Origin: Vibrio anguillarum
Lineage (GTDB): Bacteria; Pseudomonadota; Gammaproteobacteria; Enterobacterales; Vibrionaceae
Length of the DNA: 64,000 bases
Direction of reading: 5' to 3'
Assembly (NCBI RefSeq): GCF_001989995.2
Contig: NZ_JAHGUP010000039.1
Location: 1-64,000, forward strand
Under the pieces are notes generated by a model. The model made no database searches, was not told the origin of the DNA, and saw nothing but the letters and a program-made list of their open reading frames with translations. Made by a program: the position numbers and the translations under genes. Below, one piece after another: positions 25,833 through 36,976 of the stretch; position 1 is the first letter of the stretch, and the number at the start of each line of letters is the position of its first letter.

Positions 25833-26957
<1,125 letters not shown>

Positions 26958-26977
26958 ACAACTTAGGAGTAATAAAC

Positions 26978-27595
26978 GTGGCTAACACCCTTTATGACCG
27001 TACCATCGCTTTTGCGGGTATCTGCCAAGCTGTCGCTTTAGTGCAACACGTAGCAAAAAATGGTCACTGTGATTCAGACGCGTTTGAAACTTCTCTAACG
27101 GCTATCTTAAGTACTAATCCAAGCAATACACTTGATGTCTTCGGCTCTGAGGCCAACTTAAAAATTGGCCTCGAATGTTTGGTGAAAGGTATTGATAGCA
27201 CGCCATCAGGGAGTGAAATCACTCGCTATATCATTAGCCTGATGGCATTAGAGCGTAAATTAAGCGCTCGTCGTGATGCGATGTCACAGCTGGGCGATCG
27301 TATTCAAACGATTGAACGTCAAGTCAACCACTTTGACTTGCTTGATGATCAGATGATCAGCAACCTTGCCAGTATCTACTTGGATGTTATCAGCCCTATT
27401 GGCCCAAGAATCCAAGTCACTGGAACCCCTACCATACTTCAACAAACTTCAACCCAGCACAAAGTGCGCGCCTTACTCCTTTCAGGAATTCGTTGCGCTG
27501 TCTTGTGGCGTCAGGTTGGAGGAAAGCGTCGCCATCTGATCTTCGGTCGTAAGAAAATGATCGAACAAGCTCAGATTTTATTAGCTCGAGTCTAA
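26978..27595 (+). CDS. hflD: High frequency lysogenization protein HflD
   Basis: HflD is a peripheral inner-membrane protein; in E. coli it binds phage lambda CII and lowers lysogeny frequency, and its normal cellular role is unclear. The 205-aa all-helical chain has family blocks near the N-terminus ([16 protein letters not shown]) and a C-terminal [20 protein letters not shown]. The start codon is GTG, preceded by TTAGGAGT. Its place between mnmA and purB is conserved, and the gap to purB is 54 bp. Confidence 0.95.
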   Translation: MANTLYDRTIAFAGICQAVALVQHVAKNGHCDSDAFETSLTAILSTNPSNTLDVFGSEANLKIGLECLVKGIDSTPSGSEITRYIISLMALERKLSARRDAMSQLGDRIQTIERQVNHFDLLDDQMISNLASIYLDVISPIGPRIQVTGTPTILQQTSTQHKVRALLLSGIRCAVLWRQVGGKRRHLIFGRKKMIEQAQILLARV

Positions 27596-27601
27596 TATTG
27601 A

Positions 27602-29020
<1,419 letters not shown>

Positions 29021-29044
29021 TGCTCTTCAATCTAGCCGATTAAT

Positions 29045-29075
29045 GACAAAGCCCACTTAGTGGGCTTTGTTTTTT
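29045..29075 (+). terminator. purB terminator
   Basis: An 11-bp perfect stem ACAAAGCCCAC/GTGGGCTTTGT with a TTA loop is followed by six T. It separates purB from the convergent serC. Confidence 0.92.
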
Positions 29076-29120
29076 AAGGTCGTATTTTATGTTATATCGT
29101 TTTTGATACCATAAAAAACG

Positions 29121-30218
29121 TTAGGCGTACTGCTGTTCAAACTCTTGCATAAAATCAACTAAGGCTTGAACGCCTTCCAGTGTCATCGCATTGTAAATCG
29201 AGGCACGCATACCACCCGCGACTCGGTGACCTTGCAGCGAGACTAAACCACGCGCTTCAGCCAACTCTAAAAACGTACTATCCAACTCTGGTTTCACTAA
29301 TTGGAAAGGCACATTCATCAGTGAACGGTTGTCTGGGTGAATGGTATTGCGATAGAAAGGTGACTCATCAATTGCGTTATAAAGCAGCGCTGCTTTCTCG
29401 CGGTTGATTTTCTCAATCGCAGCGACACCACCCTGCCCTTTTAGCCACTTGAACACGAGACCCGACAAATACCACGCAAATGTAGGCGGCGTGTTGAACA
29501 TAGAATCTTGTTCAGCTTGCACTTTATAATTCAATATAGTCGGTAGCACATCACTGGCTAAATCAAGCAAATCATCACGAACAATCGCAATACAGATCCC
29601 CGCTGGCCCAATGTTTTTCTGCGCTCCCGCATAAATGACTCCGTACTTTGAGACGTCTATTTGGCGCGACAAAATCGTAGATGACATATCAGCTACAATC
29701 GGTTTGTCTGTATCTGGTAAATCATTAATCTCAATACCATCTATCGTTTCATTCGGACAAAAATGCACGTAAGCCGACTTAGGATCGATTTTCCATTCGC
29801 TGGCTGGTAATACCGCTGTTTTGCCCTCTTTGGTCACTTTGGCGTTGAAAACATCGATTTCACAATATTTCTTCGCTTCTTTGACCGCACTTTCAGCCCA
29901 GTAACCCGCATCAATATAAGTCGCTTTAGTCGCATCGCCTAATAAGTTTAAAGGCACCGCCGCAAACTGAGCGCGCGCTCCACCCTGACAAAATAATACT
30001 TTGTAATTACTCGGGATATTAAGCAAATCTCGCAGATCTTGCTCCGCTTCTTGAGCAACATGAATAAAAGGTTTACTGCGATGACTAATTTCCATAACGG
30101 ACGTGCCAAGCTCGTTCCAGTTAATAAACTCGGCTTGCGCTTTTTCCATCACGGCTTTAGGTAAGGCTGCTGGGCCTGCGCTGAAATTATAGACTGGGCC
30201 CGCTTGATTTGATTCCAT
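29121..30218 (-). CDS. serC: Phosphoserine aminotransferase
   Basis: SerC transaminates 3-phosphohydroxypyruvate to phosphoserine in serine synthesis, and a related step in PLP synthesis. The PLP lysine is in [14 protein letters not shown]; the N-terminal [12 protein letters not shown] and [13 protein letters not shown] are typical. The ATG at 30218 has an AGGAGCAAGGAACTC context and gives 365 aa; the 15-codon upstream extension is not family-like. In E. coli serC is followed by aroA, but here aroA lies elsewhere. A terminator separates it from the ydgA-like gene upstream. Confidence 0.97.
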   Translation of the reverse strand: MESNQAGPVYNFSAGPAALPKAVMEKAQAEFINWNELGTSVMEISHRSKPFIHVAQEAEQDLRDLLNIPSNYKVLFCQGGARAQFAAVPLNLLGDATKATYIDAGYWAESAVKEAKKYCEIDVFNAKVTKEGKTAVLPASEWKIDPKSAYVHFCPNETIDGIEINDLPDTDKPIVADMSSTILSRQIDVSKYGVIYAGAQKNIGPAGICIAIVRDDLLDLASDVLPTILNYKVQAEQDSMFNTPPTFAWYLSGLVFKWLKGQGGVAAIEKINREKAALLYNAIDESPFYRNTIHPDNRSLMNVPFQLVKPELDSTFLELAEARGLVSLQGHRVAGGMRASIYNAMTLEGVQALVDFMQEFEQQYA

Positions 30219-30276
30219 GAGTTCCTTGCTCCTGCTATCGACAATTAATGTGATTAATACCACTTTTTGATGTGGA

Positions 30277-30314
30277 TAAAAAGCGAGAAAAGAGCTTCTA
30301 TCGGCTCTTTTCTC
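30277..30314 (-). terminator. Terminator of the ydgA-like gene
   Basis: An 11-bp stem GAGAAAAGAGC/GCTCTTTTCTC on the minus strand runs into GCTTTTTATCC, 50 bp past the stop of the ydgA-like gene and ahead of serC. Confidence 0.88.
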
Positions 30315-30361
30315 TTACTGATTGCTAAAACTCGCGAAATCGTTTGCTTGAGCGCCGTTCG

Positions 30362-31621
30362 CTATCGCATCAATGCCGGAAGTAATAGTGTCAATAGCGG
30401 CATTTGGTTGCCATTTTCAAATTCCAAGTTGCCCTCTTTCAGTTCAGCTTGGAGTCGATATCCTTGATCGGTTTGCTGCATAATTTCCATCACAACAAGC
30501 TCATCAATACCTTGCTGGATAAAAGGAAAATCTTCAACCAGCTGGTTAGAAATGAAGGTATCAATGTGGCCAGTTAAGGCTGGTAAAATGGTACTCGGAT
30601 CTTGCACCACATTATTTGTCCCTTCAGGAACCGCTATCTTCCAGTTTGATTCAAACTCACCTTGGCCAACTTTTAGCGCCATTTTATTCATCGATAGATA
30701 AAAACCTTTCTCGAATAATGATTGCACATAAGGTAGTGCTTGCTGAATGTCCTCATCAGAAAGTTCTGGGCTGTTTTGGTAAAGCGTTGAAAGCTTCTCA
30801 AAAGCGTCACCATCTAAATCACCCAAAGTAAAATCAAGATTGAGGTCCTTCACCTCGCCTTCGCTATAAGTTAATTTATCCATCTCAATCAAGTGATTAC
30901 TATCAAAACGAGAAGGCTCTCCTTTTAATACCGAATCAAAGGAATAACGCATGTTGTCCATACTCAGCGTATTTTCACCTAGGCCATCGACAAGATTAAT
31001 TTTTGCTAACGCCAATGACTGTTGTCCTAGCCAGAAGCCTTTATCTTGTTTACCTATACCTTGACCAGTTAGCTGTGAAAGCATCATTTTTTCACCACTG
31101 GTAAAATCCAACTCAACAGAAGGAACATTCAGTTGATAAGTGATTTCACCTAGCACCGAAATATCACCTTTCAATGTGGCGGGCGTTGTCGAGAACGTCA
31201 TCTCGCCACCTTCACTTTGGTAGTGCCAACTGTTTAGCGCCACAGTGTATTGAGTATTGCCATTCAACTGCGTGATACTGGTCATCGTCAATGGTAGATT
31301 TTCTTGATCAGCAATAACGGATGTTGCTGTTAAACTCAACAGGCCATGCTTAACCTCGCTATTGACTAAAACTTGGGTCGGTAAACCATCGGCAATAAAC
31401 TGTTGTTTGAGCGTTTTATCTGCAATCTGATAGCGGGTTTGCACGGTTGATGAAAGGTAACCGCGCTTATAACTGACAATGTCAGCCTCGATTGAACCTG
31501 AAGAGATATTTGCAATACCGTTAGTGATCACCTTTTCACCGATTTGCCCGACAGCCAACGGCCAACATGCTGCTAAGACGATAGCACCACCAACCGCACC
31601 AATGATTTTTAACTGTTTCAT
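30362..31621 (-). CDS. YdgA family protein (DUF945)
   Basis: This 419-aa envelope protein belongs to the DUF945/YdgA family. The N-terminal MKQLKIIGAVGGAIVLAACW is a signal sequence or anchor; the Cys at 19 is not followed by a clear lipobox context, so lipidation is uncertain. The rest is rich in beta-type repeats with no enzyme motif. E. coli YdgA (YdgA/DcrB-like envelope context) has no established activity. It stands alone, divergent from the sensor kinase at 31778, and ends in a strong terminator. Confidence 0.8.
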   Translation of the reverse strand: MKQLKIIGAVGGAIVLAACWPLAVGQIGEKVITNGIANISSGSIEADIVSYKRGYLSSTVQTRYQIADKTLKQQFIADGLPTQVLVNSEVKHGLLSLTATSVIADQENLPLTMTSITQLNGNTQYTVALNSWHYQSEGGEMTFSTTPATLKGDISVLGEITYQLNVPSVELDFTSGEKMMLSQLTGQGIGKQDKGFWLGQQSLALAKINLVDGLGENTLSMDNMRYSFDSVLKGEPSRFDSNHLIEMDKLTYSEGEVKDLNLDFTLGDLDGDAFEKLSTLYQNSPELSDEDIQQALPYVQSLFEKGFYLSMNKMALKVGQGEFESNWKIAVPEGTNNVVQDPSTILPALTGHIDTFISNQLVEDFPFIQQGIDELVVMEIMQQTDQGYRLQAELKEGNLEFENGNQMPLLTLLLPALMR

Positions 31622-31777
31622 AGTGTTCCATTCCTGAAGATTTTACCCAGTCTACCGTAAACAATTGAAAACCAAAACATGGAGTTAGGTCAGAGTATTG
31701 CTAAGATGTGATGAGAAATTCTAAAACCTAGCTCTCAAACCCACTGCGTAATACTTGCTACAGTAGTCAAAACAGCG

Positions 31778-33721
31778 ATGACAGTAGAGGCTTGTGTGAA
31801 CCATTACGCACTACTTTGTTTAGACAATAACCCAATCAGCACAGAACAGTTGCGAGCTGAGTTAGCTCCGTTCGCCACTAAATTTGATCTTCATACAGCG
31901 GACACCATAGATGAAGCTGAGCAAGCCCTAGAATATTTGCACGAACAGCAACAAACGATTGCATTGGTCATTGCCAGTCACCATGAGCAGTTTGATGGTG
32001 CGGATTTTTTGACTCAACTCGATAAATCAACCCACACGCGTTCAGCGCGGAAAGTGCTGATAAGCTGCGGACAAGATATTCAAGCCATTCTCACCGCCGT
32101 CAATGAGGGGCGATTAGATCACTGTCTCACTAAACCACTACAAAATAACGTGCTCTATAAAACCGTCCAAAAAGAGCTCACGACCTACATCTTAGATCAC
32201 GATAAAGACAACATTCTCAACTACAGCACAATACTTGATCAACAGCGCATCTTACGCGCGCACATCGATAATAAAATGCGCAGTTATCGAGATGGTTTTA
32301 TCTCCGATTACCACAAGCTTTCTGATACAGAACTGGCTGAACAAGTAATTGGTGCTTTACACCAATTTTTTGAAAATGAAGATGAAACTCGCGCCTGCCG
32401 AACCTACTCCACTAATCACTTTCTTACCAAAGAGGGAGAAGAGAACCGCTTTCTTTGGTTCATCACTGAAGGTGAAGTGGCCCTGTATAAAAAAGATGAT
32501 TTAGGGCAACAAAGAGAAGTGGTTCGCCACAAAAAAGGCAACATTGTCGGTGGTATGTCTTTTGTGACTGGTGAGAAATCTTTTTCTACTGCCGTCACCC
32601 TGACTAAAACCGATGTGATTAAACTAGACCGAGATGTGTTTGCAAAAGTCATGCATTCGGATACTCGGCTATTGCCCCTATTTACTAACTTGCTGCTCCG
32701 CCATTTTAACCGCCGCTTACAACGCAGTATTAACACTAAATTGCAACTACAAAAAACGCTCGAATCACTTGAGTCAGCTCATCAGCAATTAATCGAGCGG
32801 GAAAAAATGGCCATGCTCGGTCAGCTTGTTGCAGGCGTCGCTCATGAACTAAACAATCCTGTCGCCGCAATTTTACGTGGAACCGAAACATTGTCAGACA
32901 AGATTGAGCACTTAGTCCAAGAGACTGAACATAAAAATCTGCAACATAAAGGCAGCCAACTATTAAGGAATGCACTTTCAGCCAAACCTACTTCTACATC
33001 AGAAGAGCGGGCACGCGCTAAAGCCATAGAAAATGAAATTCATCATCGTTTGATCGCGAAAAAATTGGTCAAACTCAATCTAGATGATGATCTTGCGCTC
33101 CGACAATCGGCTAAGCACGATCCTGAGAAAACGTTAGAAACACTGGAACAATTAGAAAACTATTTCCTAACAGGTAGTACACTTCGTTCTATCAATGTTT
33201 GTGCACAACGCATCGCCGATATGGTACGAAGCCTTAAAGGGTATGCTCGCCCTGATGATGAAGCGCTGCACAAGGTCAATATTCATGAAGGTATTGAAGA
33301 CACTCTGGTTATTTTCGAAAATCGTCTTAAGCGCCACAAAGTTGAGAAAGAGTATGCCGACTTACCTTTGATTACCTGTCAGCCGATTGCATTACAACAA
33401 GTATGGACAAACCTCATTTCCAACGCTATTGATGCCTTCCCAGCCAATGGCGTACTGCACATTGCAACCACATTAGCAAAACAGGGTAATCAATCTTTTG
33501 TGACCATCAGTTTCACGGATAATGGTTGTGGGATCCCGTACGAGCAGAAAGAGCGTATCTTCACATTAAATTACACGACGAAAAAAGAAGGTAACTTTGG
33601 GCTCGGTATTGGGCTTTCTGTCTGCCAACAAATAGTCCACCAGCATCAAGGTTGGATCGATGTTCAATCTGAACAGGATAAATACACGACAATGACGGTA
33701 TGGCTGCCAGTTAGTCGATAA
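31778..33721 (+). CDS. Sensor histidine kinase with degenerate receiver and cyclic-nucleotide-binding-like domains
   Basis: This 647-aa soluble kinase has no membrane segment. Residues 10-135 form a receiver-like domain in which the phospho-acceptor position is Ala (A66), although the K119-P120 pair is kept. Residues 205-305 form a CRP-like CNB domain, but the Glu and Arg that usually hold the cyclic nucleotide are replaced by Gly and Ser. A coiled linker leads to the H box (H356 in VAGVAHELNNP). A normal HATPase domain has N (NLISNAIDAF), G1 (DNGCGIP) and G2 (GLGIGL) boxes. A GTG at codon 7 has a better ribosome site (AGAGG) than the ATG. The partner regulator follows after 30 bp. Confidence 0.85.
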   Translation: MTVEACVNHYALLCLDNNPISTEQLRAELAPFATKFDLHTADTIDEAEQALEYLHEQQQTIALVIASHHEQFDGADFLTQLDKSTHTRSARKVLISCGQDIQAILTAVNEGRLDHCLTKPLQNNVLYKTVQKELTTYILDHDKDNILNYSTILDQQRILRAHIDNKMRSYRDGFISDYHKLSDTELAEQVIGALHQFFENEDETRACRTYSTNHFLTKEGEENRFLWFITEGEVALYKKDDLGQQREVVRHKKGNIVGGMSFVTGEKSFSTAVTLTKTDVIKLDRDVFAKVMHSDTRLLPLFTNLLLRHFNRRLQRSINTKLQLQKTLESLESAHQQLIEREKMAMLGQLVAGVAHELNNPVAAILRGTETLSDKIEHLVQETEHKNLQHKGSQLLRNALSAKPTSTSEERARAKAIENEIHHRLIAKKLVKLNLDDDLALRQSAKHDPEKTLETLEQLENYFLTGSTLRSINVCAQRIADMVRSLKGYARPDDEALHKVNIHEGIEDTLVIFENRLKRHKVEKEYADLPLITCQPIALQQVWTNLISNAIDAFPANGVLHIATTLAKQGNQSFVTISFTDNGCGIPYEQKERIFTLNYTTKKEGNFGLGIGLSVCQQIVHQHQGWIDVQSEQDKYTTMTVWLPVSR

Positions 33722-33751
33722 CTTGTCGTGCTGATGATTAAGGAGAATATC

Positions 33752-34249
33752 ATGAACAAATTTTTGATCTTATGCGTGGACGATGAACGTGAAGTATTGG
33801 ACAGCGTCATACAAGACCTCGACGAATTTGAAGAGTTTTTTATCTTAGAAGCCGCAGAATCTGTTGCAGAGGCAAAAGAAGTGATTGCCGATCACCAAGC
33901 TCAAAATATCAAGCTGGCTTTAATTTTGTGCGATCACATTATGCCCGAACAAACAGGCATTAGTTTCTTAATTGAATTAAGCCACAATGAAGAGACGCAA
34001 CATACACGCAAAGTACTACTAACAGGCCAAGCAGGGCTAGAAGACACCGTAGAAGCGGTGAATAATGCCAGCCTACATTTTTATGTAGCCAAACCTTGGG
34101 ATGGGAACAAACTTCGCGATGTTATCAAAGATCAATTAACACAATATATGATTGAAAACGAATCAGATTTAATGCCTTGGGCCAGAGTCTTGGATGCCGA
34201 GAAAATCTTCAATGCGATCGCACAAAACCGCATCAGTTTTGGTGAATAA
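33752..34249 (+). CDS. Single-domain response regulator with C-terminal tail
   Basis: This 165-aa protein has an intact receiver: acidic pair D10-D11, phospho-acceptor D61 in LILCDHIMP, T91 and K114. No DNA-binding or enzyme domain follows; a tail of about 40 residues (from about 125) resembles the segment after the receiver-like domain of the kinase. AAGGAGAATATC before the ATG at 33752 fixes the start. It is most likely the phosphorylation target of the upstream kinase and signals by protein contact. Output is not evident from sequence. Confidence 0.85.
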   Translation: MNKFLILCVDDEREVLDSVIQDLDEFEEFFILEAAESVAEAKEVIADHQAQNIKLALILCDHIMPEQTGISFLIELSHNEETQHTRKVLLTGQAGLEDTVEAVNNASLHFYVAKPWDGNKLRDVIKDQLTQYMIENESDLMPWARVLDAEKIFNAIAQNRISFGE

Positions 34250-34425
34250 AATATCCTAACGAAGAAATGGCACTCTCTTTGCTTATTTTTTGCGAAGACA
34301 ACAAAAGAATGACACTTTTTAATGGCGACAATGTCAATCTATGCACTATGATGTCTAAATTCTTTAATGTCACCGCGGGTATTCCGCGACTGACCATGGA
34401 AATAAACTAAAAATATAGGTTTATA

Positions 34426-34980
34426 GTGACTATGCGTAAAACAATCATTGCAGCCGCTTTGCTGCTAGCCTCAGGCCAAACACTGGCAGAAATAGACCGA
34501 AATAGCCCATCCGTCATGAGCAATTTTAGTTACGACTATATCGAAGCTCGTATTGGAGCAAGTCCAGTCACCTTTGGTGCTGCGATGAGCAAATCAATTC
34601 ACCCAAATGCACATGTTATTGGTCGTATAGACTCTGAGTTTGAAGGTGATTTTGACGCAGCCGCAGGTTTTGGCTTTCATGCTCCTATTAACAACTGGGC
34701 TGACTTCACGGGTGAAATGCTATTACGCGTCGTAGATACCCGCGATAATAAAAGCACCGATACCGGAATGGAATTAAACCTTGGCGTACGTCAATGGCTT
34801 GGACCACAGTTAGAAGTTGGTGGCAAAGGTGGCTTTGTTTCTATCGATGACAATGATGACTGGATTGCGTCTGTTTATGCCCGTTTTCATTCTACAGAAC
34901 TTTTCTCTCTCGGTGCCGAGGCTCGCATCAATGATGCTTACGGCGATCAACTGATGTTTACGACTCGTTTTAAGTTCTAG
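34426..34980 (+). CDS. Small outer-membrane beta-barrel protein
   Basis: This 184-aa secreted protein has a signal peptide (KTIIAAALLLASGQTLA, cleavage probably after LA) and a body of alternating polar/hydrophobic strands. It ends in Phe (TTRFKF), the usual signature for outer-membrane barrel insertion. It looks like an 8-strand OmpA/OprH-like barrel without a periplasmic domain. The start may be the GTG at 34426 (TATAGG six bases before) or the ATG six bases later. It lies 176 bp after the response regulator and has its own terminator, so it may be regulated by that system, though I cannot show this. Confidence 0.8.
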   Translation: MTMRKTIIAAALLLASGQTLAEIDRNSPSVMSNFSYDYIEARIGASPVTFGAAMSKSIHPNAHVIGRIDSEFEGDFDAAAGFGFHAPINNWADFTGEMLLRVVDTRDNKSTDTGMELNLGVRQWLGPQLEVGGKGGFVSIDDNDDWIASVYARFHSTELFSLGAEARINDAYGDQLMFTTRFKF

Positions 34981-35000
34981 GTGTAAGCTAAATACAATAA

Positions 35001-35030
35001 AAAGCCGAGACGTAAGACTCGGCTTTTTAT
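35001..35030 (+). terminator. Terminator after outer-membrane protein gene
   Basis: A 9-bp stem AAAGCCGAG/CTCGGCTTT with an 8-nt loop ends in TTTTT. The minus strand also has an AAAAA/TTTTT tract, so it can serve tfoX too. Confidence 0.9.
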
Positions 35031-35054
35031 TTGATAACTATTTATTTGATAACT
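35026..35054. repeat. Tandem 15-bp duplication
   Basis: The 14-mer TTTATTTGATAACT occurs twice, separated by a single A (35026-35039 and 35041-35054), immediately after the terminator stem. It looks like a recent slippage duplication between the barrel gene and tfoX. Confidence 0.8.
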
Positions 35055-35068
35055 GTGCTACAAAACTG

Positions 35069-35662
35069 TCAGCGTAATGAGCAGCTTTCTAATAATTGAC
35101 GCTTGCGAGGCTCTTGCAGCAATTTCCAATGAATACCTTCGATCGCACCAGCAAACTTCCACAGTAGTTTTACATCGACGTCACTACCGTACGTTTTTCT
35201 CACTTTAGAAAATATCGTAGGAGCACCTAAGCGCATGAACGTTTCCACATCATTGATGCCCGCTTTTTTAACCATACGCTCTAACGTTAACTGCATGTTT
35301 GGTAAATCACGTAGTCGACGGCTTGCAGAGGATTTTTGAAAACTACGTTGCTCAACAGAATAGCGGATGGAACGTTCAATAATCGTATCTAGGCTCTCAT
35401 GATTGCTCACAAAAAGCTCAGTAATATCATAATAATTAACGGTTGCTGTAGTCTGCTTTTTAACGTGTTTGTATTTTTCGCAGCCTAATTTTGTGAGTGC
35501 ATCATCGAGCTCTTCACCTCCACGAATAAAAACAGACTCTTCACTAATCAGTGAATACATCGCTTCTTTTTGGAAAAGCCCAACACCGCCAAACATTGAA
35601 CGCTTTTGAAATGCGCCAAATTTAATAACGTAATTGAAAAATGCATGCTCAATCATATCCAT
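35069..35662 (-). CDS. tfoX: TfoX/Sxy family competence regulator
   Basis: TfoX works with CRP to switch on competence genes in vibrios; chitin triggers it through an sRNA acting on its leader. The 197-aa chain has the TfoX N domain (RSMFGGVGLF near residue 21) and TfoX C domain (DLPNMQLTLERMVKKAGI and LLWKFAGAIEG). Two ATGs are possible (35662 and 35656). AAGG lies 4 bases before the first and 10 before the second. The protein could be the TfoY paralogue, but its position near an outer-membrane protein, an HK/RR pair and serC fits the tfoX locus as I remember it. A leader hairpin overlaps the ribosome site. Confidence 0.88.
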   Translation of the reverse strand: MDMIEHAFFNYVIKFGAFQKRSMFGGVGLFQKEAMYSLISEESVFIRGGEELDDALTKLGCEKYKHVKKQTTATVNYYDITELFVSNHESLDTIIERSIRYSVEQRSFQKSSASRRLRDLPNMQLTLERMVKKAGINDVETFMRLGAPTIFSKVRKTYGSDVDVKLLWKFAGAIEGIHWKLLQEPRKRQLLESCSLR

Positions 35663-35666
35663 TGAT

Positions 35667-35689
35667 CCTTAATCAAGTTCCCCGATTAA
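35667..35689 (-). promoter_or_regulatory. tfoX leader hairpin over the ribosome site
   Basis: On the minus strand TTAATC-GGGGAACTT-GATTAA forms a 6-bp stem with a 9-nt loop. Its right arm includes the first two bases of the AAGG ribosome site at 35667-35670. This could restrain translation until an activating sRNA opens it. The stem is short and AT-rich, so longer pairings in the leader may matter. Confidence 0.5.
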
Positions 35690-35855
35690 TAGTGATCACC
35701 AGATAGCAGCGTATTTTTGCGAATAAAAAGAGTAAGTTAGTAACAAGCTTGTAGTAGTTTAGTATTAGCTTGCTTAATATGGGTACTATCATAGTTAACG
35801 ATACAAAATAAGTCTGGGCATACATCACATCAATAGACATATCTCAGCAGAGTTA

Positions 35856-35871
35856 TGAGATAGAAATCACA
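35856..35871. promoter_or_regulatory. Candidate CRP-cAMP binding site
   Basis: TGAGA-N6-TCACA matches the CRP half-sites TGTGA/TCACA at 9 of 10 positions with the right spacing. It lies about 80 bp upstream of the start site that the TATGAT -10-like element would define for tfoX, and 130 bp from the HDOD gene. Confidence 0.5.
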
Positions 35872-36002
35872 TCATTGTGTTTATGAATAAATTTTTTTGA
35901 CACATACGCTTTCCATTAACGTATTAAGATTAATGCATCAAGAAAACAAATTAATGCGATTGATGGTGAATTGATTGCTTATTTGGGTTAGCAGACGGTA
36001 AA

Positions 36003-36953
36003 ATGCCTTCAGTACAGATTGAGCACAAATTTATGAATCATCTATCTTTTTACTGGCTTCCAGATCATCATCAAATGCTCATCCAAGGGTTAGAAAGTGA
36101 ATTTTCTCAATTGGTTGAACACTCACTCAGCACAGGAAAAATTTCACTTCCTCCTATTCCGGATGTTGTTCTAAAAATACAGCGCTTATGCACATTAGAA
36201 TCTACTGAAATTTCAGATGTCGCCGATTGTCTACTTGAAGATCCCGGACTGACTGCAATTGTAGTACGCGTAGCAAACTCTGTTGTCTTTAATCGTCGAA
36301 ATATTACCTGTACGGATTTAGTCACGGCTGTATCACGCTTAGGCATACTACGAGTACGCGACATTGTAACAGCCCAAGCGATTGAGCAGTTAAAGCACTC
36401 TGTAAACTTAAGCAAAGAATGCAATAAAATATTGGTTAATAGCGCCGCCATATCGCGAGAGCTTGGCGCAACCATGGTGATGGTAACTCACGCATTTAAA
36501 CAACTTGAACCAAGCCGATATCAACATTTAGAGCAGGAAAAAGCCTTACTTGTCGGTCTACTTGCGGATATTGGCTTGTTTTGTCTGGTACACGAATATC
36601 ATTTATATCTTGAGAAAGGCAACTATCTCGATCAAGACATCGCCCTACAGATTTTTCAGTCGCGATGTTCAAAAACCAGTCAGCTTGTGTTAAGAAGTTG
36701 GGGGTTCGACTCAGATTTCCTTGAAGTAGCAGGAAATCAATCTTTAGTCGCATCTTCTCACGAAGTCAGTTACCTTGATGTGGCACGTATTGCTCACCAT
36801 CTTTTACTGTTTCGTCGTCAAGATGAAGAGATTGAAGAGCATGACGTCGAAATTAATGCGACCGGAGCTGAGGTGCTATACAACTTAAGTAACCTTAGTG
36901 AGCTTGAATTCAAATCAAAACTCAATGATGTGATCAACGCAAGCGGCTTCTAA
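36003..36953 (+). CDS. HDOD domain protein
   Basis: This 316-aa cytoplasmic protein has an HDOD domain (about residues 40-240), a catalytically inert relative of HD hydrolases used in signalling. Typical segments are LPPIPDVVLKIQ, ADCLLEDPGLTAIVVRVANS and the AVSRLGILRVRDIV motif. No GGDEF or EAL domain is attached. The start is uncertain: the ATG at 36003 lacks a clear ribosome site and an ATG ten codons later is also possible. The lysO-like gene follows after 23 bp. Confidence 0.85.
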   Translation: MPSVQIEHKFMNHLSFYWLPDHHQMLIQGLESEFSQLVEHSLSTGKISLPPIPDVVLKIQRLCTLESTEISDVADCLLEDPGLTAIVVRVANSVVFNRRNITCTDLVTAVSRLGILRVRDIVTAQAIEQLKHSVNLSKECNKILVNSAAISRELGATMVMVTHAFKQLEPSRYQHLEQEKALLVGLLADIGLFCLVHEYHLYLEKGNYLDQDIALQIFQSRCSKTSQLVLRSWGFDSDFLEVAGNQSLVASSHEVSYLDVARIAHHLLLFRRQDEEIEEHDVEINATGAEVLYNLSNLSELEFKSKLNDVINASGF

Positions 36954-36976
36954 ACCCAAAATAATCAGAGGATGAG

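Larger units (their letters stand above)
35663..36002. other. tfoX-HDOD gene divergent regulatory region
   Basis: This 340-bp gap is AT-rich. It contains the tfoX leader hairpin, a TATGAT -10-like hexamer on the minus strand at 35788-35793 that would give a leader of about 120 nt, and a CRP-like site at 35856-35871. On the plus strand there is no convincing promoter for the HDOD gene. Confidence 0.5.

Noticed and set aside
30334..30349. PurR-like 12/16 match (GCGAAATCGTTTGCTT) near serC
   Set aside because: It lies between the stop of the ydgA-like gene and that gene's terminator, so it is upstream of any likely serC promoter and matches weakly.
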